DNA of 64,000 nucleotides from DATIYF01 sp035517775 (GTDB taxonomy: Bacteria; Acidobacteriota; Terriglobia; Terriglobales; Acidobacteriaceae): assembly GCA_035517775.1 (NCBI GenBank), contig DATIYF010000123.1:62001-126000 (forward strand), given 5' to 3'. A program made the translations under genes and the position numbers. Every line of letters begins with the position of its first letter. Within the stretch, counting starts at the first letter, position 1. Under the pieces are notes generated by a model. That model ran no database searches, was not told the origin of the DNA, and saw only the letters and a list, made by a program, of their open reading frames with translations. Of this stretch, positions 43,539 to 53,838 are shown one piece after another.

Positions 43539-46500
43539 TCATGCCGCAACTGGCTCTCGCAACATTGCCGCGTGCAGGTTTTTCATAGCCTCGGTGTCAG
43601 CGAGGTTCGCTACCGCTACGGTGCGGTAGTAACTAAGCTGGAGGTAGCAGTTTCCCTTCGTATCGCCAACCTCAGCGTCAAAACTGCCTTGCCCTGGATT
43701 GGGAGTGACCACCGCGTAAAGTCGCTCGGCTGTGTCTGGGATGTTCAACAGAGAGATACGATCAATGTGTTGCGGCAAGCCCATACGACCTTCGAGGCCC
43801 ATCTCCCAAACTCCTGCCGTCTGGAAGCACAACTCAATCAGGCGCGGGGCCATGATGGTTGGCAAGCCGGAAGGAACATGATTCTCCGGCAGATTCTTCG
43901 CCATCTGCCCGACCACTCGCTGGCCGTCCCACCATGCGCGCTCTACCACTTGATAGGCGGGTCCGTGGAAATAGAGACGATAAATGTCGCTTGATTCGAT
44001 AACGTTCCCGTCCGGCGTACCCAGCGCCGGAACGAACCTCGGGCGGAGAGATTCTTGCATCAGAAGCACGCGGGCAGTGAAGTGCGTCGTCACTTGCGGT
44101 TCTTCGTGGTTTGGCAATGACCTGCTTCCAAGCAGACGGCAATCCGCCACTAGGCCATCGCCTTGGGAATAAATCACAGCTTCGACCGTGACCGTGCGTG
44201 GTTCGCTGCGGTAGAGCTTGAATGGCGCCAGGAAATTCACCTCCTCGATGGCTGCAACGTGCCAGCCAGGAAGCAGCGCCAAAGCAGCTTCGGCGAAAGC
44301 TTCGAGGCCCATTACGCCGGGCAGCACCGGCGTGCCATTGATCTGGTGGTCGTAAAGAAATGGCTGAATCTTCGGATCAAGAGTGGTCTGAATCGTCAAA
44401 GGTTTGTACAAGCCTGCGCTCACGATCTTGCCGAGCATTGGGCCGCGAGACTGACTGGTCGCGGAAAGATCCAGTCCGCCGGCGTCATCCCACTCTTGCA
44501 GCAGAACGCCGAGCCGCTGCCCGATGACGATTTCGCCACGTGTTCCTCCTTGGGTAAGTTCGCGGCGAATCAGGGGTACACCAGCTTCCGGCGGAAGCAT
44601 GTCAATCCCCGCCACCTCCATCACCTTGGGAATCGAGCCGCGGGTCGCCATGCCGATGCCGCCCCACGCAGTCCAGTCAATGGCGATGCCGCGCGTGGCT
44701 GGGCGAGTGGTACGGAAGCTGGAAGTGAGCTTGCAGAGCAGGTCGTTGGCTGAACTGTAGTCGGTCTGGCTGGGGTTGCCGAAGCGGCCGGCAATCGAGC
44801 TGAACGCCACCGTAGCCCCGAGGGGCATATCGCCAATCGCACGCAGCAGATTGAAGAAACCATCGGCCTTAACGTCGAACACCAGATCGAATTCGCGCGG
44901 CTCCTTCTCAAATAGGGCGCGGCTGCGGTCGAGTCCGGCCGCATGCAGGAGAATATCAATGCGTCCGCTGCGTTCGCGAACCTGGGTGATGATCTTGCCT
45001 ACTGCCTCCGCATCGGTGAGGTTGACACTGAAGTAGTAGGGCGTGCCGCCCGCAGCACGCACGGCATCAATTGCGCTGCGCGCCGCTTGCGCCCGTTCCA
45101 AAGCAGCCAACTCTTTTTCCACCAGGGCTGGTGTGGCCCGTTCCCCACCCGCCTGGATACGGGAAAACAGCTCGCGCTTGAGGCCCTCCTTATCGGTGAT
45201 GAAGCGCCGGAGATCGGGATTGTCAGGCCCAGGCTCGGGAACCAAGTCGAGCAGGTAGAAGGTGCCGCCGGATGCGGCTGCGAGGTCAGCCGTAATGGCC
45301 GAAACGATGCTGCCGGCAGCGCCGGTGATCAAGAAAACGGTGCTCTCGTTCAAGGCCATCCCTGGCTGGCCGTCGCCGGCCGGTCGCTCTTGCAGCCCCA
45401 CCGTCCAACGCAGCCCGTTCTTGTAACCTATCTCGATCGCGCCGTTGTCGCGCAACGTCTCCGCCAAAAGCAGTTCGGCAACCTTTGCTGCTTTGCGGTC
45501 AGCTTCGAAGTCAACAGCCTTGACGTGTGCCTCTGGGCGCTCACGCTTGTAGGTCTTGGTGAAGCCCACAACCGCGCCCCCCAATGGCGCCAGGGCGCCA
45601 GCTTCGTCATAGCCATGTTGTCCGCCCAGCCGCGTGGCGGAAACCAGGAACGTGCCGGGCTTTGCGATCTGCTCGTACAGCGCGCGCATCGCCGTGTAGA
45701 GCAGCTTGATGCGCACCCGCACCGCCTGGCGCCAGGTGGTGAGATTCATTCCACTGATCGGCCCTTCGTCATCCAGTGCGGGCAGCCAGTAGACCCCGTG
45801 AACTTCTCCGGCAGCCGTCCAGCCTTTGATTGTTTTGCTCAGAGAGTCGGCATCGGTCGTGTTCTCGATGTGGAGAACTTCGATACCTCTAGCCTTCAAG
45901 AGTTGGGTAAGCGCCTCCGCGACCCCACCGTTGTCGGGCATCACAATCACGCGACGGCCGGCCGCCAGCGAGACGCCGCTCGGCTTGCAGCCAGCAAGCG
46001 GCGGACGCAGGATGGCCAGCGGCACGCGCCGCGGAATGCTGTTCGCAGCATCCAGACTGGCGAGGGCCGGGCGCGTCGCATTCACCGGCGATGAAACAGG
46101 AGGTAACGGTGGCAATACGACAGGCTGCCTGGACGCTTCTTGGACAGCCGGCTCTTTCAACCGTGATCTCTCGACCGCGAACTTAATCACATGTGCCAGA
46201 GTTGAGAAATCCCGCAGTTTGAGGTTTTCATCGCGAGGAATGCCGTATGCCGCCCGGATCGCGGCAAGCATCTCCGCTTGCTTCACCGTATCAATGCCGA
46301 GGTCGGCTTCGAGGTCGAGATCCAGGTCCAGCATGTCTTTCGGGTAGCCGGTCTTCTCGGCGACAATCTCCAGCACTTTCTGCTTGATTGAGTCGTCCGT
46401 GGAAGTCTGTGTAGCGACTGGAGCGGGAGCAGATGTCAGTGGCTCGGCAACAGCGGGCGCCCCCGGGGGCGTGCCCGCGAGATCAGGTCGCCTTTCCAGG

Positions 46501-49500
46501 ACAAAGCGAATCACGTGGGCCAAGGTTGGATAGTCCCGCAACTTGCGGTTCTCATCCCGCGGAATGTTGTAGATCTCGCGGATGGCGGCGAACATCTCGG
46601 CCTGTTTCACGGTATCAACCCCGAGGTCCGCTTCGAGATCAAGGTCGAGGCCGAGCATGTCTTTCGGATAGCCGGTCTTTTCCACCACCAGCCGCAGAAT
46701 GCGCTCCTTCACCGCATCGCCAGTGTTTTCCTTCACTGGCGGGGCTGGAATCGAAGGTGCAGGTTTGTTCTCATCCTTTATTACGGCCGTTGCCAGAGGC
46801 GCCACAGGGGCCTCAGCCACCGCGACCAAGTCCGGCCGCTTCTCATGGACAAAGCGGATCACGTGGGCCAGGGTGGGATAATCCCGAAGCTTGCGGTTTT
46901 CGTCGCGCGGGATGTTATAGATCTCGCGAATCGCGGCAAACATCTCCGCTTGCTTTACCGTATCCACGCCAAGGTCGGCTTCAAGGTCGAGATCAAGGTC
47001 CAACATGTCTTTTGGATACCCGGTCTTCTCGACAACTAAAGCCAGGATGCGTTCCTTCACTGCATCGCCCGCAGCTTCTTTACTTACCGGGTTCTGTTTA
47101 ACCGGAGGCGCAACTTCAACCTCAGGCTTCGCAGCAACCGGCCGTGGCGGCTGAACTGGTGGCGGAGGGAGGGCAACCTTGACCTCCACTTTCGCTTCTG
47201 CTGCCGGGGAAACCGGAATCGCCGCTTCTGTCTTAGCAGCAATCGCTGCTGGCGGCGCCGCCACGGGCATAGGCGTGCGTACCGGCACCGGCCGTGCCTC
47301 CTGGATCAGTTCAGCGCTCCGCGCTTGCGCCCCCTGATCGCGGACCCGCAGCGTGCGCTGCACAACTTCAAGCTCTGCCACCGGGCGACCAGCCATGTGA
47401 CTGAGCCAAGTGTTCCAGGCGGAGATATTGGCTACGCGATAGGCGTAGCCGAGGTCGCGAGGACTGTTGTGCAATCCATCCTTGGTAGCCACCCAGCGAA
47501 GCAAGGTCATGCTGATCTGGGAACCGAATCCCGCGCCCAGCCGCAACGCGTATTCGACCGGATAAACGCCGCCCTTCGATAAGTTCAACGTACCCAACTC
47601 CGGATCAACCTCTTTGAAATTGGCAACCCGGGGCACGATGCCCGTCTCCAGGGCTTTAACCGCGAGCACATCTTCCACGCCGGCTCCCATGGCATGGCCG
47701 GTGTAACCCTTGGTGTTGGCGATCACAATTTTGTCCGCGTCGTTGCCGAACACATGGCGCAGTGCGTAGATCTCCGCCGCGGCGCTCCCGCCCCGGGCAG
47801 GTGTGTAAGTCTCATGGGAGACGAAGACTGTCCGCGGCGCAATCTCGTGGCGATTCACACCGCGTGCCTCCGCCTGGCTCATCAGATCTTCCATAATCCG
47901 GCTGATGTGTTGCACATCGAGCCGCGTGCCGTGGAAAGCGCTGTTGGCGGTAACCGCGCTCAGGACTTCACAGATCGGCGTGATGCCGCGTTCACGCGCA
48001 GCCTCCGCACTCTCAATCACCATACCTGCCGCGCCCATGCCGATGATCATGCCGTGGCGGCGGCGGTCGAACGGTATAGCGGTTTCCTCGACTACGTCAT
48101 CCGTAGCAGCCGCTCCGGTAGCCAGGAAACCAGCGCCCATCCAGTCGATGAGGTGGTCGCTGGTGATGTCGTCCGCCGAGATGACAATCACACGATTGCA
48201 GCGTCCCGCGCGGATCCAGTCCCCGGCCAGACCCACAGCCTGCGTGGTGCTCGCACAAGCAGAGTTGACTGCCGTGTTGGGCCCGCGCGCTCCAATGAAC
48301 TCGGCAAACTGCGAATGCCCCATGGGCAATACGCGGAACAGGTAACGGCGATCGAAAACGTACGGCTCCTTCTCGATGGCGTCTGCCAACTCTTCGATGC
48401 GGCGGTCCATCTCTCTTGCCAAAATGGAGTAACCGTCAGACTCACTCATCCCGGCGCGCAGGCTTTGCAGAGTTGCCAGTTGCTGGCGGCGGCCATAGTC
48501 AGCGTAGTAGCGCGACATTTCGTCGGCAAAGGAATCGAGGCCTGGGAATGCCGAAGCGAAAATTACGCCGGTGCCGTCGCGCAGCGCGTCGGGCAATGCC
48601 CAGCGGTCGGGCAGCTGCGTGCCCTTGCTGGTGGTCTTGTAATGCAGGACCAGGGGGATGCCGGCATCACGCAGGGCGTCGAGACCGACTGCGATGGCCA
48701 GTTGAGTGTTACGATCGAGCGCCGCACGACGCTCGGCCGACACGCCGAACTCAGTCTCCAGGTCGAAGGTCCCGCCGCGACCCGCGAGCTTGATGACATC
48801 GGCGACATTGGTGATCGTCTCAAAGGCGCCGCCGTTGTCGTTCTTCACCAGGCGGGTGATGTGCTTGTCGAGCATGGCCTGGCGAAAACGCGTGGGAATC
48901 GCGTCGATGAACTGCTCGCCTCTGAGCAGGCGGGCAACATTGCGGTCGTCGAAGATGCGCTCCGTGCCAGGCAAACCCAGTGCCGCCCCGGTAATCGCAA
49001 CCGGCTGGTTGATCGAGATGGGTTTCTCTCCGTGATAGATTTCCCAGCCCCGCTCCAGGACATCGGCGAACATGCGGCCGAGTTCAACATACCGATTGCC
49101 GTTGACCGCGAGTCTTGGCGTGGCATTTGCGGTTGCCACTGGCTTTGCTGCGGCTACTGGCCGCGCGCTTTCTTGCGAAGCTGGAATCGCCGCCGTGGCC
49201 GGCGCGACCCGCGCTGCTTCCGGTGTGCCCCGGCCTAATCCGGCCGCATACAGACAGCACAGCGCCTGGTTGAAGGCAGGAATGTCGCCATTTTTGGGAT
49301 GATTGGTGAACAGCGAGACCACATCGCCTCGCCCCCCGAGCACGTCTTCAGCAAATCCTTGCAACGCTTTCTTTGGCCCCACTTCCACAAAAACCCGGGC
49401 GCCGGCGTCGTAAAGTGTGCCCAAGCCTTTGACGAATTGCACCGGAGCCGCGACCTGGGTTGCCAGAATGTCGAGCATCTGGGGCACCGCATCCGGTCCG

Positions 49501-52055
49501 GTGGGATAGAACTCGCCATCGGTATTGGCGACGATAGGCAATTGCGGAGGCGCGAGATGCAGCCGCTGCAAGACTTTGCGCAGGGGCTCGCTGGCAGGGG
49601 CCACGATTGACGTGTGGAAGGCATGGCTGACGGAAAGCGCCGACACCTCATAGCCGGCCTTCTGGAATGCTTCCATGGCCTGCTCGACCGCCTTGCTCGC
49701 GCCCCCAACCACCGCCTGGCGGCTGCTGTTGACGTTGGCGATCACTACATAGCCGTCCACGGTCTTCAGGATTCGCTCGATTTCCTCGAGCGGAGCAAAC
49801 ACCGCCGCCATGCGGCCCTTGTCCTCCGGCGAGAAGCGGGTCATTTCGCGGCCACGAGCGCTAACTGCTTCCAGGGCGTCGGCAAAGGGAAGCGCGTCGG
49901 CGGCGAGCAACGCTCCGTACTCGCCCAGGCTATGGCCCATAGTGAAATCGGGCCTGATGCCATAAGCAGCCAGCAGACGGGTCAGTGCGAGATCGGTGGC
50001 CAGCACGGCGGGCTGCGTGATTGCAGTCTGCCGCAGGTCGTCCTCAGCCTTGGTCACAGCATCAGGATCAGCCTTGTCCACAAAAACAAATTCGCTGAGC
50101 GGCTTGCCCAGCAGCGGCGTCATGATGCGATCCGCTTCCGCAAACGTTTCGGCCACAATCGGCTCGATTTCGCGCAGCGGCTTCAGCATGTTCACGTACT
50201 GCGAGCCTTGGCCCGGATACAGGAAAGCCACTTTAGGCGCCGGGCCGTGACCGCGGTAGATGCCTTGCGCGCGCAAGGCCTTCCATATCGCGGGCTGATT
50301 AGCCGCAAGCGCTTTAAGGGCAGCGCTCGCCTTCTCCGCCAGTTCTGCGGCGTTGGCATAGTCAATTGCCACGCGTTCGGACGCACGAAGGTCTGATTCC
50401 GCGGGAGCCGCCGGTGCCGGCGCGCGGCCTGCCTTGGCTTCCTTCTCTGAAGCGCGGAGTCGTTCAACCAGCGCCGTTTCCGATGCGGCGCCGATGACCA
50501 GCGCCCCGCGCAATGGGGCCTTATCAGAAGATGGAGAAGCAGGAGAGGCTTCTTTGGTATTCATAATCGTCTCCGTGAGCTTTGCGGGTGACTGGCTGAC
50601 CGCCACCGAGCGCTTGCCGTTTCCGTTCAATCTGCCGGGAATGTATTCTTCGAGCACGGCATGGAAGTTGGTGCCACCGAAGCCGAAAGCGCTCAAACCG
50701 GCGCGGCGCACGCCATCGGCGGTGGCCGTCCACGGCCTCAACTCGGTGTTGACGTAAAGCGGAGCGTGCGCAAAGTCAATTTCGGAATTGGGATGCTCGC
50801 AATTCACGCTGGGCGGAAGCACCTTGTCACGCAGCGCCAGTGCGACTTTCAATAACCCGGCAGCTCCGGCAGCTCCTTTGAGATGTCCGAAGTTCGACTT
50901 CACTGAGCCTAGCGCCACTGAGGCGGGGGAGAGATGGAAGCCGCCCAGCAGGTCCACCATGGTTTGCAGTTCGACAAGATCGCCTACGTGGGTGGAGGTG
51001 CCGTGGCCTTCGATTAAGGTCGCGCTGGCGGGCGACAAGCCTGCATTCTGCCATGCACGCTCGATGGCCAGTCTTGGCCCAATCGGATTGGGCGCGGTGA
51101 TGCCTTTTCCTTTGCCATCGCTCGATCCTCCCATGCCGCGTAGCACCCCATAAATCTTGTCCCCGTCACGTGTGGCATCGGTCAGGCGCTTCAACACGAA
51201 AATGGCCGCGCCTTCGCCCATGACGAACCCATCAGCCCCTTCAGCATAGGGACGGCTGCCGGTCGCGGAGAGCGCTCCGATTTTGCAGAACTTCACGTAA
51301 GTGGAGGCGCCCATATTGCGGTCAATGCCGCCGGTGATCGCGACATCAAAGTCATTCTGGATGAGCCCTTCCGCGGCCGAGCTGATGGCCGCCATTGAGG
51401 AGGCGCAGGCAGCGTCGCAGACATAGTTCGGGCCATGAAAATTGAAGAGGTTGGCGATACGTCCGGCGATGCAATTGGCCAACTCGCCGGGCATGCTGTC
51501 TTCAGTGACCTCGGGAAGATGTTTCCTCATGCGGTCGTGCAGTTCACGCTTGATGTCATGGCGAACCGCCTCCGGCAAGGCAGCGAAGGTGGCAATGCCT
51601 TCCAGCTCGCGCGCATACTCGGGAAAGTAAATACGGAGGGCAGTGAGATAGTGTTTTTCGCCGGCCATGGCATTGCCCAGAATCACAGCGGTGCGATCCG
51701 GGTCGAGCGGGCGCTGGGGGTACCCATAGTCTTCGAGCGCCTCGCGGGTGCAAGCGATGGCCCACTTCTGGGCGCCGTCCATCGCATCTACTACGCGCGG
51801 CGGAACAGCCAGGCGCCACTTCACCGGCTCCCAGGCATAATCGCGCACCCAGCCGCCGATCTTCGAGTAGCTCTTGTCCGGCGCTTTCGGGTCAGGATCG
51901 TAATAGAGCGCCGGGTCCCAGCGCTCAGGATCCACTTCGGTGACGCTGTAGCGTCCCTTCTTTATGTTTTCCCAAAAAGCGGGGACGTTCGGGGCATCGG
52001 GCAGGATGGCTCCTGCCCCTACGATGGCGATGGCTCGATAGGATGTGTTCTCCAT
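43539..52055 (-). CDS. PUFA-synthase-like type I polyketide synthase, KS-AT-KS-ACPx3-KR-DH
   Basis: From ATG 52053-52055 (GGAG upstream) the synthase has 2838 aa; the frame extends 31 codons further. KS1: C217 (DAACASS), EGHGTST, NFGHLKG. AT: GHSLGEY with S709. KS2: C1267 (NSACASTT), GYTGHAMGAG, and SHETYTP in place of the usual HGTGT. Three ACPs follow near 1699, 1815 and 1923, each reading LG(V/I)DTVKQAEM, with Thr where the phosphopantetheinyl Ser is expected. The KR has TGAAGSI and Y2433 (QTDYSSAND). The DH has DHQINGTPVLPGV (H2570), with a Glu in the second acidic position (PRLIELCFQ). There is no enoyl reductase or thioesterase. The layout resembles PfaA with an added KS and DH. The product is probably a partly reduced long acyl chain (inference). 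Confidence 0.9.
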   Translation of the reverse strand: MENTSYRAIAIVGAGAILPDAPNVPAFWENIKKGRYSVTEVDPERWDPALYYDPDPKAPDKSYSKIGGWVRDYAWEPVKWRLAVPPRVVDAMDGAQKWAIACTREALEDYGYPQRPLDPDRTAVILGNAMAGEKHYLTALRIYFPEYARELEGIATFAALPEAVRHDIKRELHDRMRKHLPEVTEDSMPGELANCIAGRIANLFNFHGPNYVCDAACASSMAAISSAAEGLIQNDFDVAITGGIDRNMGASTYVKFCKIGALSATGSRPYAEGADGFVMGEGAAIFVLKRLTDATRDGDKIYGVLRGMGGSSDGKGKGITAPNPIGPRLAIERAWQNAGLSPASATLIEGHGTSTHVGDLVELQTMVDLLGGFHLSPASVALGSVKSNFGHLKGAAGAAGLLKVALALRDKVLPPSVNCEHPNSEIDFAHAPLYVNTELRPWTATADGVRRAGLSAFGFGGTNFHAVLEEYIPGRLNGNGKRSVAVSQSPAKLTETIMNTKEASPASPSSDKAPLRGALVIGAASETALVERLRASEKEAKAGRAPAPAAPAESDLRASERVAIDYANAAELAEKASAALKALAANQPAIWKALRAQGIYRGHGPAPKVAFLYPGQGSQYVNMLKPLREIEPIVAETFAEADRIMTPLLGKPLSEFVFVDKADPDAVTKAEDDLRQTAITQPAVLATDLALTRLLAAYGIRPDFTMGHSLGEYGALLAADALPFADALEAVSARGREMTRFSPEDKGRMAAVFAPLEEIERILKTVDGYVVIANVNSSRQAVVGGASKAVEQAMEAFQKAGYEVSALSVSHAFHTSIVAPASEPLRKVLQRLHLAPPQLPIVANTDGEFYPTGPDAVPQMLDILATQVAAPVQFVKGLGTLYDAGARVFVEVGPKKALQGFAEDVLGGRGDVVSLFTNHPKNGDIPAFNQALCCLYAAGLGRGTPEAARVAPATAAIPASQESARPVAAAKPVATANATPRLAVNGNRYVELGRMFADVLERGWEIYHGEKPISINQPVAITGAALGLPGTERIFDDRNVARLLRGEQFIDAIPTRFRQAMLDKHITRLVKNDNGGAFETITNVADVIKLAGRGGTFDLETEFGVSAERRAALDRNTQLAIAVGLDALRDAGIPLVLHYKTTSKGTQLPDRWALPDALRDGTGVIFASAFPGLDSFADEMSRYYADYGRRQQLATLQSLRAGMSESDGYSILAREMDRRIEELADAIEKEPYVFDRRYLFRVLPMGHSQFAEFIGARGPNTAVNSACASTTQAVGLAGDWIRAGRCNRVIVISADDITSDHLIDWMGAGFLATGAAATDDVVEETAIPFDRRRHGMIIGMGAAGMVIESAEAARERGITPICEVLSAVTANSAFHGTRLDVQHISRIMEDLMSQAEARGVNRHEIAPRTVFVSHETYTPARGGSAAAEIYALRHVFGNDADKIVIANTKGYTGHAMGAGVEDVLAVKALETGIVPRVANFKEVDPELGTLNLSKGGVYPVEYALRLGAGFGSQISMTLLRWVATKDGLHNSPRDLGYAYRVANISAWNTWLSHMAGRPVAELEVVQRTLRVRDQGAQARSAELIQEARPVPVRTPMPVAAPPAAIAAKTEAAIPVSPAAEAKVEVKVALPPPPVQPPRPVAAKPEVEVAPPVKQNPVSKEAAGDAVKERILALVVEKTGYPKDMLDLDLDLEADLGVDTVKQAEMFAAIREIYNIPRDENRKLRDYPTLAHVIRFVHEKRPDLVAVAEAPVAPLATAVIKDENKPAPSIPAPPVKENTGDAVKERILRLVVEKTGYPKDMLGLDLDLEADLGVDTVKQAEMFAAIREIYNIPRDENRKLRDYPTLAHVIRFVLERRPDLAGTPPGAPAVAEPLTSAPAPVATQTSTDDSIKQKVLEIVAEKTGYPKDMLDLDLDLEADLGIDTVKQAEMLAAIRAAYGIPRDENLKLRDFSTLAHVIKFAVERSRLKEPAVQEASRQPVVLPPLPPVSSPVNATRPALASLDAANSIPRRVPLAILRPPLAGCKPSGVSLAAGRRVIVMPDNGGVAEALTQLLKARGIEVLHIENTTDADSLSKTIKGWTAAGEVHGVYWLPALDDEGPISGMNLTTWRQAVRVRIKLLYTAMRALYEQIAKPGTFLVSATRLGGQHGYDEAGALAPLGGAVVGFTKTYKRERPEAHVKAVDFEADRKAAKVAELLLAETLRDNGAIEIGYKNGLRWTVGLQERPAGDGQPGMALNESTVFLITGAAGSIVSAITADLAAASGGTFYLLDLVPEPGPDNPDLRRFITDKEGLKRELFSRIQAGGERATPALVEKELAALERAQAARSAIDAVRAAGGTPYYFSVNLTDAEAVGKIITQVRERSGRIDILLHAAGLDRSRALFEKEPREFDLVFDVKADGFFNLLRAIGDMPLGATVAFSSIAGRFGNPSQTDYSSANDLLCKLTSSFRTTRPATRGIAIDWTAWGGIGMATRGSIPKVMEVAGIDMLPPEAGVPLIRRELTQGGTRGEIVIGQRLGVLLQEWDDAGGLDLSATSQSRGPMLGKIVSAGLYKPLTIQTTLDPKIQPFLYDHQINGTPVLPGVMGLEAFAEAALALLPGWHVAAIEEVNFLAPFKLYRSEPRTVTVEAVIYSQGDGLVADCRLLGSRSLPNHEEPQVTTHFTARVLLMQESLRPRFVPALGTPDGNVIESSDIYRLYFHGPAYQVVERAWWDGQRVVGQMAKNLPENHVPSGLPTIMAPRLIELCFQTAGVWEMGLEGRMGLPQHIDRISLLNIPDTAERLYAVVTPNPGQGSFDAEVGDTKGNCYLQLSYYRTVAVANLADTEAMKNLHAAMLREPVAA
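46160..47070 (-). repeat. Three tandem acyl-carrier-protein coding repeats inside the synthase gene
   Basis: Three copies of an ~80-codon unit lie at about 46836-47070, 46490-46725 and 46160-46395, joined by Pro/Ala/Val-rich linkers. The first two are nearly identical in protein (EKTGYPKDML, AAIREIYNIPRDENRKLRDY), which suggests recent duplication; the third is more diverged. Confidence 0.85.
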
Positions 52056-52148
52056 GACTGCTACTCCTAATAAAGGAGGATTTGCTTCTGTGCCCAGTGT
52101 GGTTGAGTGTTTTTCTAACCACAGCGGGCGCAGAGAAAACATCTCCAA

Positions 52149-53828
52149 TCACGCCGCCGCTAGTTCGCGCTTCGCGGCGCGGCCGTACAGAACGTCTGCG
52201 ACGTAATCCAAGTCTGAAACCAGACCAGCCTGGACGCGGTGAATGGATGGCAGGCCGATACCTGCTTCAAAAGTTGAAATCTCGGCGCCACTGACGCCAC
52301 CGGCGCCGACCACCCAACGCAAACCATCTTCGGCGACCTTGAGGGCGGCTTCGCGCGAGAAAACACGGCTGATGGCAGCGAGCGCAGTTGCATCGAAGCG
52401 GCGGCTGGCTTTGTCGTTCAACTTGTTTTCCGCCATCAATGCAGCGCGGCGAGACAGACTGCCTGCCGATTCCGCGTAAGCAATCAACTCGCCCAGCCTC
52501 AGGAGAATGTGCTGAAAGCGGGTGAGTCGCCCGATACGGGCTTTTTCCATGACTTCGGCTAAGGCGTGCAGGGCCAGGGCCGCATTATCTGCCCCCACGT
52601 CGGGATGCCGGAGATGCACGTCTTCGAGCTTCTTTGCCTGGTTGTGATAGTGCTGGCCCCGCGTCTTCAGGTGGATCTGCCAGCGGTCGCGGCTGATGGT
52701 CATCTCCATAATTTCGGAGGTTCCTTCATAGATGGTCGTGATGCGCACATCCCGGCTGACCTTCTCCACCATGTACTCGTGGGTGTAGCCGTATCCGCCG
52801 AGCGCCTGAATGCTGGCATCGGCGGCCGCGTTTCCGGCTTCCGTCGCCATGTACTTGGCGATCGCTCCCTCGGTGTTGAGGCTACCTTCCTTACCCGAGT
52901 CAATGCGCTCTGCAGTTTCCTCGATGTAGGAACGGGCAGCCTCGAGGCGCACCACGTGCGGCACGATCAGCTTGTGGGTGTAGCCCTGCTTCTCGGAAAG
53001 CGGGGCCCCGGCCTGAATGCGTTTGGCGGAGTAAGGAATTGCGCGATCAAGCGCGGACCATCCGGCTCCCAAGCCGAACGCGGCCACCATCAAGCGCGTG
53101 TACCCAAAGACGGCCTGGGCCTGAAGCAGTCCTTGTCCCTCAACACCGCCCACCAGCCGGTTGGCATCAACGTACACGTCGCTGAACGACAGTGCCGCCG
53201 TATTGCTCAGGCGGATGCCGTGTTTGTCTTCAGGGTCATCATGTGTGAAGCCTTTCGCGCCCTTCTCCACAATGAACCAGCTCGGCCCGCCGGGCGTGTT
53301 GGCGAGAACTGTGTATGCATCGGCGATGCCGCCGTTACTGATCCATTGCTTGGCTCCGTTGATTTTGTAGCCGGCGACTTTGCCATCTTTCAGCACACGA
53401 TCTGCCGTGGTCTTCAGCGCGCCCAGATCACTGCCCGCTTCCGGCTCAGTCGCGCCATAGGCGAACAGGATTCCCTCCTGCGCGATGCGGCTCAGCCAGT
53501 ACCTCTTCTGCTCGGGAGTAGCGCCCACCGTAATGGGATCGCTACCCAGAAAGGTCGCCAGCACCGCGGTGGCGACGCCCAGGTCAATGCGCGCCATCTC
53601 CTCGCACACCAGATAGACATCGAAGGCGCCGCCACCGAATCCCCCGCAATCTTCGGGGATAAAGAGCAGCTGAATGCCCAACTGGTCCGGACTGCACATG
53701 TGGTGCACGATGTCGAGCGGGCATTCATCGCGCTCATCCAGCTCGCGGAGAGTTTCGTCGGGTAAACGCTTCTTGGCGAAGTCGCGGAGCGACTTCAAAC
53801 TGAGCTTTAACGTTTTGCCGGTGATCAT
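52149..53828 (-). CDS. Acyl-CoA dehydrogenase
   Basis: This 559-aa acyl-CoA dehydrogenase has the N-terminal helical domain, the beta domain (YGATEPEAGSDLGALKTTA; INGAKQWISNGG) and the C-terminal domain with the catalytic Glu in TTIYEGTSEIM. It also has a ~150-aa C-terminal extension like very-long-chain or FadE-type enzymes. It lies 10 bases after etfA and 93 bases before the synthase gene, in an electron-transfer module with EtfAB and the Fe-S membrane protein. It may set double bonds in the synthase product, run in reverse as an enoyl reductase, or serve ordinary beta-oxidation. Confidence 0.92.
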   Translation of the reverse strand: MITGKTLKLSLKSLRDFAKKRLPDETLRELDERDECPLDIVHHMCSPDQLGIQLLFIPEDCGGFGGGAFDVYLVCEEMARIDLGVATAVLATFLGSDPITVGATPEQKRYWLSRIAQEGILFAYGATEPEAGSDLGALKTTADRVLKDGKVAGYKINGAKQWISNGGIADAYTVLANTPGGPSWFIVEKGAKGFTHDDPEDKHGIRLSNTAALSFSDVYVDANRLVGGVEGQGLLQAQAVFGYTRLMVAAFGLGAGWSALDRAIPYSAKRIQAGAPLSEKQGYTHKLIVPHVVRLEAARSYIEETAERIDSGKEGSLNTEGAIAKYMATEAGNAAADASIQALGGYGYTHEYMVEKVSRDVRITTIYEGTSEIMEMTISRDRWQIHLKTRGQHYHNQAKKLEDVHLRHPDVGADNAALALHALAEVMEKARIGRLTRFQHILLRLGELIAYAESAGSLSRRAALMAENKLNDKASRRFDATALAAISRVFSREAALKVAEDGLRWVVGAGGVSGAEISTFEAGIGLPSIHRVQAGLVSDLDYVADVLYGRAAKRELAAA

Positions 53829-53838
53829 GGGCGGTGCC

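Noticed and set aside
46160..47070. Tandem repeats considered as a CRISPR-like or satellite array
   Set aside because: The period is several hundred bases and each unit encodes an acyl carrier domain in the synthase frame.
47694..49238. 514-aa open frame on the plus strand inside the synthase gene
   Set aside because: The opposite strand encodes the second ketosynthase and its flanking linker with intact motifs; the plus-strand protein has no recognisable family.
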